Assembly (NCBI GenBank): GCA_949285025.1
Contig: CASDXG010000079.1
Coordinates: forward strand, 1-64,000
Direction of reading: 5' to 3'
Length of the DNA stretch: 64,000 nucleotides
Origin: an uncultured Bacteroides sp.
GTDB taxonomy: Bacteria > Bacteroidota > Bacteroidia > Bacteroidales > Bacteroidaceae
The notes beneath the pieces are model-generated. The model saw only the letters and a program-made list of their open reading frames with translations. It searched no databases and was not told the DNA's origin. The translations under genes and the position numbers were made by a program. Below, in pieces: positions 1-8,982 of the stretch. Positions within the stretch are counted from its first letter, which is position 1, and every line of letters starts with the position of its first letter.

Positions 1-338
1 CCCTTTCTTGTTTTTTGTATTGCTGTCGGACACTCCAGGGGGCTTTGCGCCCCCGCCGTTAGACGACCTCCGCAGTGTTTTTCATGGTTTGGGCATGAAG
101 CCGTTAACACTAAAACGTTGCGTTCCTATTTAGACATTTCAGCGTTTATGATATGTGGCAGCGTTTGTTGGGAAAACATACAGGCTTTTCCGATGAAAGA
201 GCCAGCGTTTTTCTTTAAAAAGCTTTGGACGTTTTGCAAAGAAAGTCGGGGAGTTTTTTTTATATTTCCGGAAAAAACACGAAATTTGCGGAGATGAATT
301 TATGATACATTATTGATATATATATAATAAATACGATT
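1..338. other. Gene-free stretch before pfp
   Basis: I see no gene in these 338 bases. A short GC-rich hairpin (GGGGGC at 38-43, GCCCCC at 49-54) lacks a T-run and may be the remains of an upstream gene's end. The octamer CAGCGTTT occurs three times (140-147, 159-166, 203-210). No exact TAnnTTTG box stands before pfp; the last 60 bases are very AT-rich. Confidence 0.5.
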
Positions 339-1982
339 ATGACAAAAAGTGCATTACAAATTGCAAGAGCTGCTTATCAGCCGAAATTGCCTAAAGCATT
401 GCAGGGCTTCGTAGAAGTGCAAGAAGGTGAACCTACACAATCTGTTGCCGATCAGGAAGCTATCAAGCAATTGTTTCCTAACACATACGGAATGCCGTTG
501 GTGAAATTTGTAGAGGGTAAAGCAAAATCATACGCTCCGATGAATGTGGGCGTAATCTTGTCTGGCGGACAAGCACCGGGTGGACATAATGTGATTTCAG
601 GTCTGTTTGACGGAATCAAGAAATTGAATCCGGAAAATAGACTTTACGGATTTATTTTGGGCCCGGGCGGTTTGGTTGATCATAAATATATAGAACTGAC
701 AGCCGATATCATTGATGAATATCGTAACACGGGAGGTTTTGATATAATCGGTTCGGGACGTACGAAACTGGAGAAAGAAGATCAGTTTGAAAAAGGTTAT
801 GAAATACTGAAAGAACTGGGAATTAAAGCCGTAGTTATTATCGGTGGTGATGACTCAAATACCAATGCTTGCGTATTGGCCGAGTATTATGCGGCAAAGA
901 ATTATGGCATTCAGGTTATCGGATGTCCTAAAACAATTGATGGCGATTTGAAGAATGATATGATAGAAACCTCATTCGGATTTGATACGGCCTGCAAAAC
1001 TTATGCTGAAGTTATCGGGAACATCGAAAGAGACTGTAATTCGGCTCGTAAGTATTGGCACTTTATTAAACTGATGGGACGTTCTGCTTCTCATATCGCA
1101 TTGGAATGTGCTTTGCAGGTTCAGCCGAACGTTTGTATCATTTCCGAAGAAGTGGAAGCTAAAAACATGTCGTTGGATGATGTAGTTACTTATATTGCTC
1201 AGGTTGTAGCCGACCGTGCTGCGGATGGAAATAACTTTGGAACAGTGCTGATTCCTGAAGGACTTATTGAGTTTATCCCGGCAATGAAGAGCCTGATTGC
1301 TGAATTGAATGACTTTTTGGCACAGAATGGTGATGAATTTAACAGCATCGAACGTTCTAAACAGCGCGAATATATTATCAGCAAACTCTCGCCGGCTAAC
1401 TCGGCAATCTATGCATCCTTGCCGGAAGGCGTGGCACGTCAGTTGTCTTTAGACCGTGATCCTCATGGAAACGTGCAGGTGTCTTTGATTGAAACAGAAA
1501 AGCTCCTTTCTGAAATGGTAGCAACAAAATTGGCTGCATGGAAGAAAGAAGGAAAGTATGTCGGTAAATTTGCGGCGCAACATCACTTCTTCGGATATGA
1601 AGGGCGTTGTGCAGCTCCCTCAAATTTCGATGCAGACTATTGTTATTCCTTAGGCTATACAGCATCAATGTTGATAGCTAATGGAAAGACTGGCTATATG
1701 TCTTCTGTAAAGAATACAACGGCTCCTGCTGCTGAATGGGTTGCCGGTGGTGTACCTATTACAATGATGATGAATATGGAACGCCGTCATGGCGAAATGA
1801 AACCCGTTATCCAGAAAGCTTTGGTGAAACTGGATGGTGCTCCATTCAAGGAATTTGCATCAAAACGTGCCGTTTGGGCAAAGGAAACAGCTTATGTTTA
1901 TCCGGGTCCGATTCAGTATTTCGGTCCTACAGAAGTATGCGATCAGCCGACAAAGACCTTGCAGTTGGAACAAGCTAAGTAA
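339..1982 (+). CDS. pfp: Pyrophosphate--fructose 6-phosphate 1-phosphotransferase
   Basis: Phosphorylates fructose 6-phosphate to fructose 1,6-bisphosphate using pyrophosphate; a cytoplasmic, reversible step of glycolysis. At 547 residues it has the size of the long PPi-PFK group. Visible motifs are GGQAPGGHN near residue 77 (phosphate binding), GGDDSNTNA near 168 and [10 protein letters not shown] near 199, then [11 protein letters not shown] (sugar-phosphate binding). The second Asp of GGDD and the Lys of PKTIDGD are the residues that mark PPi rather than ATP use in this superfamily. The ATG at 339 follows an AT-rich leader. It seems to be transcribed alone and is followed by a long-looped hairpin at 2007-2070. 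Confidence 0.95.
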   Translation: MTKSALQIARAAYQPKLPKALQGFVEVQEGEPTQSVADQEAIKQLFPNTYGMPLVKFVEGKAKSYAPMNVGVILSGGQAPGGHNVISGLFDGIKKLNPENRLYGFILGPGGLVDHKYIELTADIIDEYRNTGGFDIIGSGRTKLEKEDQFEKGYEILKELGIKAVVIIGGDDSNTNACVLAEYYAAKNYGIQVIGCPKTIDGDLKNDMIETSFGFDTACKTYAEVIGNIERDCNSARKYWHFIKLMGRSASHIALECALQVQPNVCIISEEVEAKNMSLDDVVTYIAQVVADRAADGNNFGTVLIPEGLIEFIPAMKSLIAELNDFLAQNGDEFNSIERSKQREYIISKLSPANSAIYASLPEGVARQLSLDRDPHGNVQVSLIETEKLLSEMVATKLAAWKKEGKYVGKFAAQHHFFGYEGRCAAPSNFDADYCYSLGYTASMLIANGKTGYMSSVKNTTAPAAEWVAGGVPITMMMNMERRHGEMKPVIQKALVKLDGAPFKEFASKRAVWAKETAYVYPGPIQYFGPTEVCDQPTKTLQLEQAK

Positions 1983-2006
1983 AAATTATTTAGAAAAATA
2001 GGCAAT

Positions 2007-2070
2007 ATCATCCTGGATGTGGCAGGCTTTTATCAGAAAAGACGGCTTGTTATGTTCAGGATGATGTTTT
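2007..2070 (+). terminator. Possible terminator after pfp
   Basis: ATCATCCTG (2007-2015) pairs with CAGGATGAT (2057-2065), followed by GTTTT. The 41-nt loop holds a smaller CTTTT/AAAAG hairpin. The T-run is short, so this may be a weak terminator or a structured spacer before the GH25 gene. Confidence 0.45.
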
Positions 2071-2094
2071 AATGGCGGTAAAGAAGATAGTGTT

Positions 2095-2997
2095 ATGGTA
2101 AGAAAGGCGCCGGAATCTGATAAAAAGAATCCGATAAAGACACGGAAACATGCAGGCGTTTCAAACAAAAGGCAGGCACTTCGGGCAAGACAATCGGGGA
2201 AAAACGATAAGAGTGCAGAATCCTTGTCGCGGAAACAGCTTGTTTGTACGTGGTTGCGTTATGCATTGATGCTCCTGTTTGCGGTGGCTCTTCTTTCCGG
2301 ATTTTATTATCTTTTTATTCAACCTTATGCTTATCGTTGGAAAATAGGTAAAGGCCATAAAGCATATGGCGTATGTTTACCTGAGGGCTATCAGGTTCAT
2401 GGAATTGATATCTCCCATCATCAGGGGAATGTTAATTGGGAAGAATTGAAAACAGCCCGGAACTCTTTATATCCCATTTACTTTGTCTTTATGAAAGCAT
2501 CCGAAGGTGGGGATTTCAATGATGAGTCTTTTAAACGGAATTTTGCGCAAGCTCGTCGTTATGGATTTGTGAGAGGAGCATATCATTTTTATAATCCTCG
2601 TACGGATGCATCGAGGCAAGCTGATTTTTTTATCCGTAATGTAAAGTTAGAACCCGGTGATCTTCCTCCTGTATTGGATATAGAAACCAAAGGGAGTAAT
2701 GTGGCCAAGATGCGCAGAGATCTGAAAATATGGTTAGATAAAGTGGAGCGTCATTATAAAGTGAAGCCAATCTTGTATGCATCATATAAGTTTAAAATGG
2801 ATTATTTGAATGATTCCGTTTTCAACTCGTATCCGTATTGGATTGCCCATTATTATGTGGATTCGGTGAAATATCAAGGCAACTGGAAATTTTGGCAGCA
2901 TACAGACGTGGGAACTCTTCCGGGTATTGATGAACATGTTGATTTGAACGTGTTTAATGGTACGTATGAAGAACTGAAACAAATGACAATTCCGTAG
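2095..2997 (+). CDS. GH25 lysozyme-like protein, membrane-anchored
   Basis: Predicted N,O-diacetylmuramidase (glycoside hydrolase family 25) that would cut peptidoglycan on the periplasmic side. About 50 basic N-terminal residues precede one hydrophobic segment (about 58-80), which looks like a signal anchor. The GH25 domain follows, with GIDISHHQG near residue 103 (first catalytic Asp), FMKASEG, the GAYHFYNP strand, and LDIET near 195, the acidic pair expected in the active site. It ends with HVDLNVFNG, a normal GH25 ending. The unusually long basic cytoplasmic tail has many Lys and Arg and no recognised domain. It lies 112 nt after pfp, and manC after it has its own -7 box. Confidence 0.85.
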   Translation: MVRKAPESDKKNPIKTRKHAGVSNKRQALRARQSGKNDKSAESLSRKQLVCTWLRYALMLLFAVALLSGFYYLFIQPYAYRWKIGKGHKAYGVCLPEGYQVHGIDISHHQGNVNWEELKTARNSLYPIYFVFMKASEGGDFNDESFKRNFAQARRYGFVRGAYHFYNPRTDASRQADFFIRNVKLEPGDLPPVLDIETKGSNVAKMRRDLKIWLDKVERHYKVKPILYASYKFKMDYLNDSVFNSYPYWIAHYYVDSVKYQGNWKFWQHTDVGTLPGIDEHVDLNVFNGTYEELKQMTIP

Positions 2998-3052
2998 ACT
3001 ATGTTATTGTGAGAAGAACAGTTGGCGTTAATTATAAATAATTATCTTTGCA

Positions 3053-3060
3053 TATTAAGA
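3053..3060 (+). promoter_or_regulatory. -7 box for manC
   Basis: TATCTTTG matches the Bacteroidota TAnnTTTG consensus exactly, 19 nt before the manC ATG. No TTG sits at the ideal distance upstream. Confidence 0.55.
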
Positions 3061-3078
3061 TTAAAGAAATAAAGAGAT

Positions 3079-4140
3079 ATGATTCAAAGTAATAATCATG
3101 TTGTAATAATGGCGGGAGGAATTGGAAGCCGTTTCTGGCCGATGAGTACAGAATGTCTCCCAAAACAATTTATAGATGTATTGGGATGCGGTAAAACATT
3201 GCTGCAATTGACGGTAGAACGTTTCCGTAATCTTTGTCTTCCTGATAATATCTGGATAGTGACTTCTGCGAAGTATGCAAAACTGGTGAAGGAACAGTTG
3301 CCGGAAATTTCGGAAGAACGGATTTTATTAGAGCCTTGCCGTCGGAATACAGCGCCTTGTATTGCTTATGCAAGCTGGAAAATTAAGGCTAAATATCCTA
3401 AAGCGAATATCGTAATAACGGCAAGCGATCACATCGTGATGGATGTATATGAATTTGAACGTGTCGTAGAATCGGCGATGAAGTTTACTTCCGATTCAGA
3501 TGCCATTGTGACGTTAGGAATGAAAGCCACGCGCCCTGAAACAGGATATGGGTATATTGAAGCTGATTTATCAATGTCTTGTCCTACCAATAAGGAAATA
3601 TTCCGTGTGGATGCTTTCCGGGAGAAACCGGATTTGGAGACGGCTAAGCGCTATCTGATGAAGAATAATTATTTCTGGAATGCCGGGATTTTTATCTGGA
3701 ATGTGAGTACAATTGTCAATGCGATTCGTGTATACCAACCTTCGATGGCTGAAATATTCGAGAGAATCTTTCCGCATTTTTATACGGATAAAGAGGATGA
3801 GATGATAAAAGAATTGTTTCCGATGTGCGAAAATATCTCAATAGATTATGCCATCATGGAGAAAGCCGAAGAAATATATGTATTTCCTGCATCATTTGGA
3901 TGGAGTGATTTGGGTACATGGGGCTCATTGCATGAAACACTGGAAAAGGACGCTCATAATAATGCCTGTGTGGGAGATAACATAAGAACCTACGAAACGA
4001 GAAATTGCATTATTCATACTACGCAGGAACATCGGGTTGTTGTGCAGGGTCTTGACGGATATATTGTGGCGGAGAAAAACGATATTTTGCTGATTTGCAG
4101 GCTTAATGAAGAACAACGTATTAGAGAATTTTCGGAATGA
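3079..4140 (+). CDS. manC: Mannose-1-phosphate guanylyltransferase
   Basis: Makes GDP-mannose from mannose 1-phosphate and GTP, the donor for mannose- and fucose-containing surface glycans. The N-terminal nucleotidyltransferase signature (MAGGIGSRFWP, then LPKQF) lies at about residues 11-33. FREKPD and the FWNAGIFIW segment complete the sugar-nucleotide fold. At 353 residues it lacks the phosphomannose isomerase domain fused to many proteobacterial ManC/AlgA proteins, so it should be single-function. It has an exact -7 box of its own. The polyprenyl-phosphate carrier gene follows 45 nt later on the same strand. Confidence 0.93.
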   Translation: MIQSNNHVVIMAGGIGSRFWPMSTECLPKQFIDVLGCGKTLLQLTVERFRNLCLPDNIWIVTSAKYAKLVKEQLPEISEERILLEPCRRNTAPCIAYASWKIKAKYPKANIVITASDHIVMDVYEFERVVESAMKFTSDSDAIVTLGMKATRPETGYGYIEADLSMSCPTNKEIFRVDAFREKPDLETAKRYLMKNNYFWNAGIFIWNVSTIVNAIRVYQPSMAEIFERIFPHFYTDKEDEMIKELFPMCENISIDYAIMEKAEEIYVFPASFGWSDLGTWGSLHETLEKDAHNNACVGDNIRTYETRNCIIHTTQEHRVVVQGLDGYIVAEKNDILLICRLNEEQRIREFSE

Positions 4141-4185
4141 TTGCAGCTTTATGGATAAAATTAAAAGCTTTTTAGGACGATAGTT

Positions 4186-5106
4186 ATGGAATTTGCAAGA
4201 AAAAGAAGTTTAAAAGAATATCTTCTTTTGACTTTAAAAGGAATAGGAATGGGCGCGGCCGATGTCGTACCCGGAGTTTCGGGAGGAACAATAGCCTTTG
4301 TGGTCGGTATATACGATGAGTTGATTGATTCAATAAAAAGTATAGGAAAGGATAGTCTGAAGTTGCTTTTTACCGGTAAGTTCTTGAGCTTTTGGAAAGC
4401 CATTAACGGCAATTTTTTATTTTTTCTTTTGGCCGGTATTGCTATCAGCATATTTTCTTTGGCAAAACTCATAACATTATTACTGACAGATTATCCCGTT
4501 TTGGTCTGGGCATTCTTTTTCGGTTTGGTATTAGCCTCGACATGGTTTGTAGGAAAAGACATTAAAGAGCGCAACTGGAAAATAATTCTTGGCTTTATTA
4601 TCGGCGCAGCTGTCGCATATTATGTAACTGTCGCAACGCCTGTGTCTACACCTACGAATCTGTTTTTTATATTCTTCTGCGGAATGATTGCTATTTGTGC
4701 AATGATTCTTCCGGGTATTTCCGGTAGTTTTATATTGCTTCTTTTGGGAAAATATTTCTTTATAATGGAAGCTGTAAATACATTGAATTTGCAGGTTCTC
4801 CTGACGTTTGCAGCAGGCGCTTTCATCGGAATCACCTCCTTTTCCCGTTTGTTGTCGTATGCGTTGAAGCATTTTCGCAATATGACGCTGGCTGTGCTTA
4901 CAGGTTTTATGCTTGGTTCGTTGAATAAGGTATGGCCATGGAAAAAAGTAGTTGAGACATATACCGATTCACACGGGGTTGTTAAACCGCTGGTCGAGGT
5001 GAATATTTTCCCGGACTGTTATATATTTGAAACAATACTTCTGGCATTAGTCGGATTTTTTATCGTATATTTTCTGGAAAAGCTCTCGGAAAAAGTAAGC
5101 AAATAA
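4186..5106 (+). CDS. DUF368 polyprenyl-phosphate transporter (PopT family)
   Basis: Integral membrane protein of 306 residues with about eight hydrophobic segments. It carries the two diagnostic DUF368 loops, PGVSGG at residues 29-34 and PGISGSF in the middle of the protein. DUF368 (PopT) proteins have been shown in other bacteria to return undecaprenyl phosphate to the cytoplasmic face for reuse in peptidoglycan and glycan synthesis; the role here is inferred from family membership. The start is supported by AGGA 7 nt upstream of the ATG. It converges on the TPR gene with only 12 nt between the stop codons. Confidence 0.85.
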   Translation: MEFARKRSLKEYLLLTLKGIGMGAADVVPGVSGGTIAFVVGIYDELIDSIKSIGKDSLKLLFTGKFLSFWKAINGNFLFFLLAGIAISIFSLAKLITLLLTDYPVLVWAFFFGLVLASTWFVGKDIKERNWKIILGFIIGAAVAYYVTVATPVSTPTNLFFIFFCGMIAICAMILPGISGSFILLLLGKYFFIMEAVNTLNLQVLLTFAAGAFIGITSFSRLLSYALKHFRNMTLAVLTGFMLGSLNKVWPWKKVVETYTDSHGVVKPLVEVNIFPDCYIFETILLALVGFFIVYFLEKLSEKVSK

Positions 5107-5118
5107 CCTGTCGTTTTT

Positions 5119-6567
5119 TCAGATGTAAGGCGTTGGGTCAATAGATCCTTCTTGTATTTGTTTTGAAATGGTTTCTGCCAGTTTAAGGAACTCTTGTTCG
5201 GTCTCGCTTGATGGTATGCCGAGATTGCTTGTTAATGTAGCGGGATAATTGACAGCCCCTTTCACTAAATATTTAAACATTTTCTTTTCTTCGCCCAAGA
5301 CATAGTAGCAAAAGGCCATGAAATAGTAGTCGTTTTCCATTTTTTCCGGGAAATTCTGTTCGACGTATGTGTATGTTTGAAGTGCTTCTTCTAAATAATT
5401 CCATTGGAAATAAGCACGGGCAATTCTAAGGGTTGTCTCTCCTGAATCGAAAGTATACTTTTGGGCTTCAGAGAAAGCCTGTTCTGCTTCTGCCTTTTTT
5501 TCTATGCTTAAGAGCATTTCTCCCTTTGTGAGGTATGATTCGTCGTTTTGTTCGTTATATAGCAAACTGGTTTCGATATCAGATTTACATTGTTCTATGT
5601 TATCAAGAAACAGATAACATTTGGCACGCTTTTGGAAAAAATCTGAAAGTTCCGTATTTAGCAAGCCTTGTTCCTGAATTAAAAGATTGCAGTAAGTTAG
5701 AGCTTTCTGAAAATCCATGCATACAAGGTAGCAGTTTAACAGAATACGTCGTATGCGAGACTTGTCTGTTACCATTTGTTCGATGCGGGAGAATAGTTGA
5801 CATGTCTCCTCGTATTTCCCCTGATACATGAGGCAATGACCCTTAAGTTCGAGTGCTTCTGTAGATTGATTGTCGATAGTCAGAGCAAAGTCTATTGCTT
5901 CTGTCGCTTTTTCAATGTTGCCCAGTTGCAAATATGCTTTTGTCAGATCAAGCCAGTGCTCAAGTTCGTATGGATTCTTGTCGAGTAATTTATTAAGAAA
6001 TACGGTTGCTTTCTGAAAATCGCCGAAAGAAAAATGATAATCAATGAAAGATTCCAACACATCTGTATCGTCAGGGTCAATAGCATATGCTTTTAGTAGC
6101 CAGTTATAAGCCTCTTTATTCAGGTTGGCATCCATGTAAAGATCTGCAATATCAAGTAGTGTATCGATGTCTTGTTCTTGACTGTATAGTCCGGTCAAAA
6201 TGTCCTCTGCTTGTTTTTTCTCTTGTTCTCCCAGTAGGACCCTTGCACGCATGAGAGTGACCTCTCTGTCGTTTTGATCGGGGATTGAGTCGAGTAGGAC
6301 ATGGGCTTCGGATAATTTTCCTCGTGCAGTCAGGTTATGACATTTATATAACAGAATGTCTAAATTATCAGGATACAATGTCATACCATAATCAATGGCT
6401 TGTTCTGACATGTTTATTCGCCCTTTTCCTGCATAATATTCGGCCAATGCGATAATTTCATTGCTGTCGAAATAAACAGAAACGTGCTTTTGTATCATGG
6501 CTTCAAATCTTTTTAATAATTCATTGAAAGCCGGTGTCCTGAAAGATGATGGGAGATTATTTTTCAT
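5119..6567 (-). CDS. Tetratricopeptide repeat protein
   Basis: A 482-residue protein made almost wholly of TPR helices, with at least eight recognisable 34-residue units carrying W/L-G-Y-A-F-A-P type positions (for example AYNWLLKAYAIDPDD and ATEAIDFALTIDNQS). No signal peptide or membrane segment is visible, so it should be a cytoplasmic scaffold. It ends ...SIDPTPYI. The gene lies downstream of glnS on the same strand, with a structured terminator-like element between them. The partner proteins are unknown. Similar TPR proteins are common in Bacteroidales, but I cannot assign a specific role. Confidence 0.8.
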   Translation of the reverse strand: MKNNLPSSFRTPAFNELLKRFEAMIQKHVSVYFDSNEIIALAEYYAGKGRINMSEQAIDYGMTLYPDNLDILLYKCHNLTARGKLSEAHVLLDSIPDQNDREVTLMRARVLLGEQEKKQAEDILTGLYSQEQDIDTLLDIADLYMDANLNKEAYNWLLKAYAIDPDDTDVLESFIDYHFSFGDFQKATVFLNKLLDKNPYELEHWLDLTKAYLQLGNIEKATEAIDFALTIDNQSTEALELKGHCLMYQGKYEETCQLFSRIEQMVTDKSRIRRILLNCYLVCMDFQKALTYCNLLIQEQGLLNTELSDFFQKRAKCYLFLDNIEQCKSDIETSLLYNEQNDESYLTKGEMLLSIEKKAEAEQAFSEAQKYTFDSGETTLRIARAYFQWNYLEEALQTYTYVEQNFPEKMENDYYFMAFCYYVLGEEKKMFKYLVKGAVNYPATLTSNLGIPSSETEQEFLKLAETISKQIQEGSIDPTPYI

Positions 6568-6617
6568 ATTGGTATGTTTTCAGTGATAAATAAGGCGGAA
6601 TTTTAAGAAGAGAAAAG

Positions 6618-6674
6618 ATAATCGAAGAGACCACATGTGGCTTCTGTGCCGTAACTTGCGGTATCTTCGATTAT
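6618..6674 (-). terminator. Structured terminator after glnS
   Basis: ATAATCGAAGA (6618-6628) pairs with TCTTCGATTAT (6664-6674), 11 bp. Inside lie the palindrome CCACATGTGG (6631-6640) and a small CCG/CGG hairpin (6649-6661). On the minus strand the stem runs into a T-rich stretch, fitting a terminator for glnS just before the TPR gene. Confidence 0.55.
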
Positions 6675-6698
6675 TTTGCTCAATTATATTTTTAGAAT

Positions 6699-8438
6699 TT
6701 ACTTGTTAATCTTATTCCATGTATCCTTTAAAGAAACAGTTCTATTGAATATAAGATGGTCAGGAGTGCTGTCTTTGTCCACATTGAAATAACCGATTCG
6801 TTGGAACTGAAGGTAATCGTAAGGTCGGGCTTCGGAAAGAAATTTTTCCACATAGCATTCTTTCAGGATTTTCAGTGAATCGGGATTCAGCATTTCTTTC
6901 ATTGCTTCCAGCGGAGAACAGTTTTTTTCTTCGCGGATGGCCGCCATAGTATCGCGCGGATTTTCTTCTTTCCAGAGTCGGTCGTATAGGCGTACTTCTG
7001 CTTTCAGGCAGTGGTTGCAGCTTACCCAGTGTAATGTTCCTTTTACTTTCCGGTTAGCATCCGGCATGCCGCTTTTGGTCTTCGGATCATATTCTGCATA
7101 AACTTCTATAATGTTTCCGTTATCGTCTTTCTTGCATCCGGTGCATTTTACAATGTATGCGTTCTTTAATCTTACTTCTTGTCCCGGAGTCATGCGGAAA
7201 TATTTCTTGGGAGCTTCTTCCATAAAATCGTCATGTTCCATCCAAAGTTCTCTGCTGAATTCGATAATGTGTTTGGGAGAATTGGGATCTTCAGGGTTAT
7301 TGACAGCTTCCAATTCTTCAACTTTCCCTTCCGGATAATTGGTCAAAATAAGTTTTACCGGGTTTAAAACAGCAGAAACGCGTGTGGAACGTGCGTTAAG
7401 ATCTTCGCGTACGGCACTTTCGAGAAGGGCAAAATCGTTTAAGGCATCGTAGGTCGTATATCCGATTTTATCAATAAAGTTTCTGATAGATTCGGGTGAG
7501 TACCCGCGACGGCGGAAAGCGCATAGAGTCGGCATTCTCGGGTCGTCCCAGCCATCAACCAAGCCTTCTTTTACCAATATCAGCAGGTTTCGTTTACTCA
7601 TCAGCGTGTAGCTGAGATTAAGTTTGTTGAATTCATACTGGTGGGGACGGTTGTCGTCAAGATCTTTACCTTCTTTTACCCAATCGATGAATAGATTATA
7701 CAGTGGACGGTGTACCACGAATTCTAACGTGCACAACGAATGGGTGACTCCTTCAAAGTAATCACTTTGTCCGTGTGCGAAGTCATACATGGGGTATGCT
7801 TTCCATTTTTCACCGGTACGGTGGTGAGGAGTTTTTACTACACGGTAAATAATCGGGTCACGGAAATGCATGTTTGGATTGGCCATATCTATCTTGGCGC
7901 GTAAAACCATCTTCCCTTCTTCTATCTCTCCGCTGTTCATCTTGTTGAACAGTGCCAGGCTTTCCTCAACAGGGCGGTTGCGATAAGGGCTTTCTGTGCC
8001 CGGTTGTGTAGGAGTTCCTTTTTGTCTGGCAATTTCCTCTGCGCTTTGTTCGTCTACGTAGGCTTTCCCCTCTTTTATCAGACGTATGGCAAAATCCCAT
8101 AATTGCTGGAAATAATCGGATGCATAAAATTCTTCCCCCCATTGGAAACCTAACCACTTTATGTCTTCTTTAATGGCTTCTACGTATTCAATGTCTTCTT
8201 TTGTCGGGTTGGTATCGTCGAAGCGTAAGTTGCATACTCCGCCGTACCGTTGTGCCAAACCGAAATCCATACAGATAGCTTTGGCATGTCCGATGTGTAA
8301 ATATCCGTTCGGTTCCGGCGGGAAACGGGTCTGTATTCGTCCTCCGTTCTTTCCTTCTTTGAGGTCTTTTTCTACGATTTGTTCTATAAAGTTCAGGCTT
8401 TTCTTTTCCTGGCTTTCTTCTATGTTCATTTTTGTCAT
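6699..8438 (-). CDS. glnS: Glutaminyl-tRNA synthetase
   Basis: Charges tRNA-Gln with glutamine. From the ATG at 8438 the protein has 579 residues. The class I HIGH motif is exact at residues 48-51 within the GlnRS signature PPEPNGYLHIGHAK, and MSKRN near residue 283 is the KMSKS-like loop. The C-terminal anticodon-binding beta barrels follow. The N-terminal NFIEQIVEKDL matches the start of E. coli GlnS. A longer frame opens at a TTG at 8468, but that codon lies inside an exact -7 promoter box (8466-8473), so the ATG at 8438 is preferred. Having GlnRS implies direct glutaminylation rather than sole dependence on GatCAB. Confidence 0.96.
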   Translation of the reverse strand: MTKMNIEESQEKKSLNFIEQIVEKDLKEGKNGGRIQTRFPPEPNGYLHIGHAKAICMDFGLAQRYGGVCNLRFDDTNPTKEDIEYVEAIKEDIKWLGFQWGEEFYASDYFQQLWDFAIRLIKEGKAYVDEQSAEEIARQKGTPTQPGTESPYRNRPVEESLALFNKMNSGEIEEGKMVLRAKIDMANPNMHFRDPIIYRVVKTPHHRTGEKWKAYPMYDFAHGQSDYFEGVTHSLCTLEFVVHRPLYNLFIDWVKEGKDLDDNRPHQYEFNKLNLSYTLMSKRNLLILVKEGLVDGWDDPRMPTLCAFRRRGYSPESIRNFIDKIGYTTYDALNDFALLESAVREDLNARSTRVSAVLNPVKLILTNYPEGKVEELEAVNNPEDPNSPKHIIEFSRELWMEHDDFMEEAPKKYFRMTPGQEVRLKNAYIVKCTGCKKDDNGNIIEVYAEYDPKTKSGMPDANRKVKGTLHWVSCNHCLKAEVRLYDRLWKEENPRDTMAAIREEKNCSPLEAMKEMLNPDSLKILKECYVEKFLSEARPYDYLQFQRIGYFNVDKDSTPDHLIFNRTVSLKDTWNKINK

Positions 8439-8465
8439 GATGTATCCGTTTTTTTCTTCAATATG

Positions 8466-8473
8466 CAAAAGTA
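8466..8473 (-). promoter_or_regulatory. -7 box for glnS
   Basis: On the minus strand this reads TACTTTTG, an exact TAnnTTTG match, 27 nt before the glnS ATG. It overlaps the alternative TTG codon at 8468, which argues against that start. Confidence 0.6.
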
Positions 8474-8700
8474 ATCAATCTTTTGGAATGTTTGTATATA
8501 ACTAGGTGTAAATAACAGAATGTCCCGGCCTTTGGAAGAAAATATCGGAATGTTTCTGTAAAAACATCTCGGTCTTTTTAGAAACTTTTGGTGAAATTTT
8601 GTATATTCGAAACCGGTAAAAAGACAGGAGATTTACGTAAAATATAAAGAAAAGAATGGAATTTTTTTAAAAGTATGTTTTATAACATGTTTTTTTTTCA

Positions 8701-8730
8701 TTGCTCATGTAAAAAAATGTTGTATGTTTG
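8701..8730 (+). promoter_or_regulatory. Complete Bacteroidota-type promoter for a small RNA
   Basis: TTG at 8701-8703, a 19-nt spacer and TATGTTTG at 8723-8730 match both parts of the Bacteroides -33/-7 consensus at the ideal distance. Transcription should begin near 8735. Confidence 0.7.
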
Positions 8731-8734
8731 TGAC

Positions 8735-8825
8735 GTTATCCTGAAAACAATCTTTTTACCTTAACAGAAAAACTAATACCTATTGGAAACTTAGAAAAAG
8801 GCTCTTTGTGAAAAGCGCCTTTTTT
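8735..8825 (+). ncRNA. Candidate small RNA of about 90 nt
   Basis: A promoter with both consensus elements ends at 8730 and a strong intrinsic terminator lies at 8795-8825. The unit between them has no ATG and no open frame worth translating. It is bounded by glnS on the other strand and by rarA, which has its own -7 box at 8954-8961, so it is not simply a rarA leader. I do not recognise the sequence as 6S RNA, tmRNA or SRP RNA. The ends are estimates. Confidence 0.55.
8795..8825 (+). terminator. Intrinsic terminator of the small RNA
   Basis: AAAAAGGC (8795-8802) pairs with GCCTTTTT (8817-8824), with a further CTTT/AAAG inner stem. The stem runs directly into a T-tract. Confidence 0.75.
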
Positions 8826-8953
8826 ATTTGTCTATATGTTTCCTCTAAAAGATTTCATTGTCTGTTTTAAATCATCAAGTTATTTATGCTGAAAAGTTAC
8901 GGTCTTTTATTGGATTTATCGGGAAAATCCAAGCCTTTTTCTTGGGAATTATT

Positions 8954-8961
8954 TATTTTTG
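8954..8961 (+). promoter_or_regulatory. -7 box for rarA
   Basis: TATTTTTG is an exact consensus match 22 nt before the rarA ATG. The -33 region is not clear. Confidence 0.5.
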
Positions 8962-8982
8962 CTTGCATAAAATATAAAAATT

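Larger units (their letters stand above)
8439..8982. other. Intergenic region with glnS and rarA promoters and a small-RNA candidate
   Basis: The 544 nt between the divergent glnS and rarA genes hold a -7 box for each gene and, in the middle, a complete small transcription unit (promoter 8701-8730, terminator 8795-8825). The rest (about 8500-8690) is AT-rich and shows nothing I can name. Confidence 0.6.

Noticed and set aside
4531-4880. Minus-strand frames of 86 and 113 codons inside the DUF368 gene
   Set aside because: They overlap a clear membrane-protein gene on the other strand and show no family features.
8439-8468. Longer glnS with a TTG start at 8468
   Set aside because: The TTG lies in an exact -7 promoter box, and the ATG at 8438 matches the usual GlnRS N-terminus.
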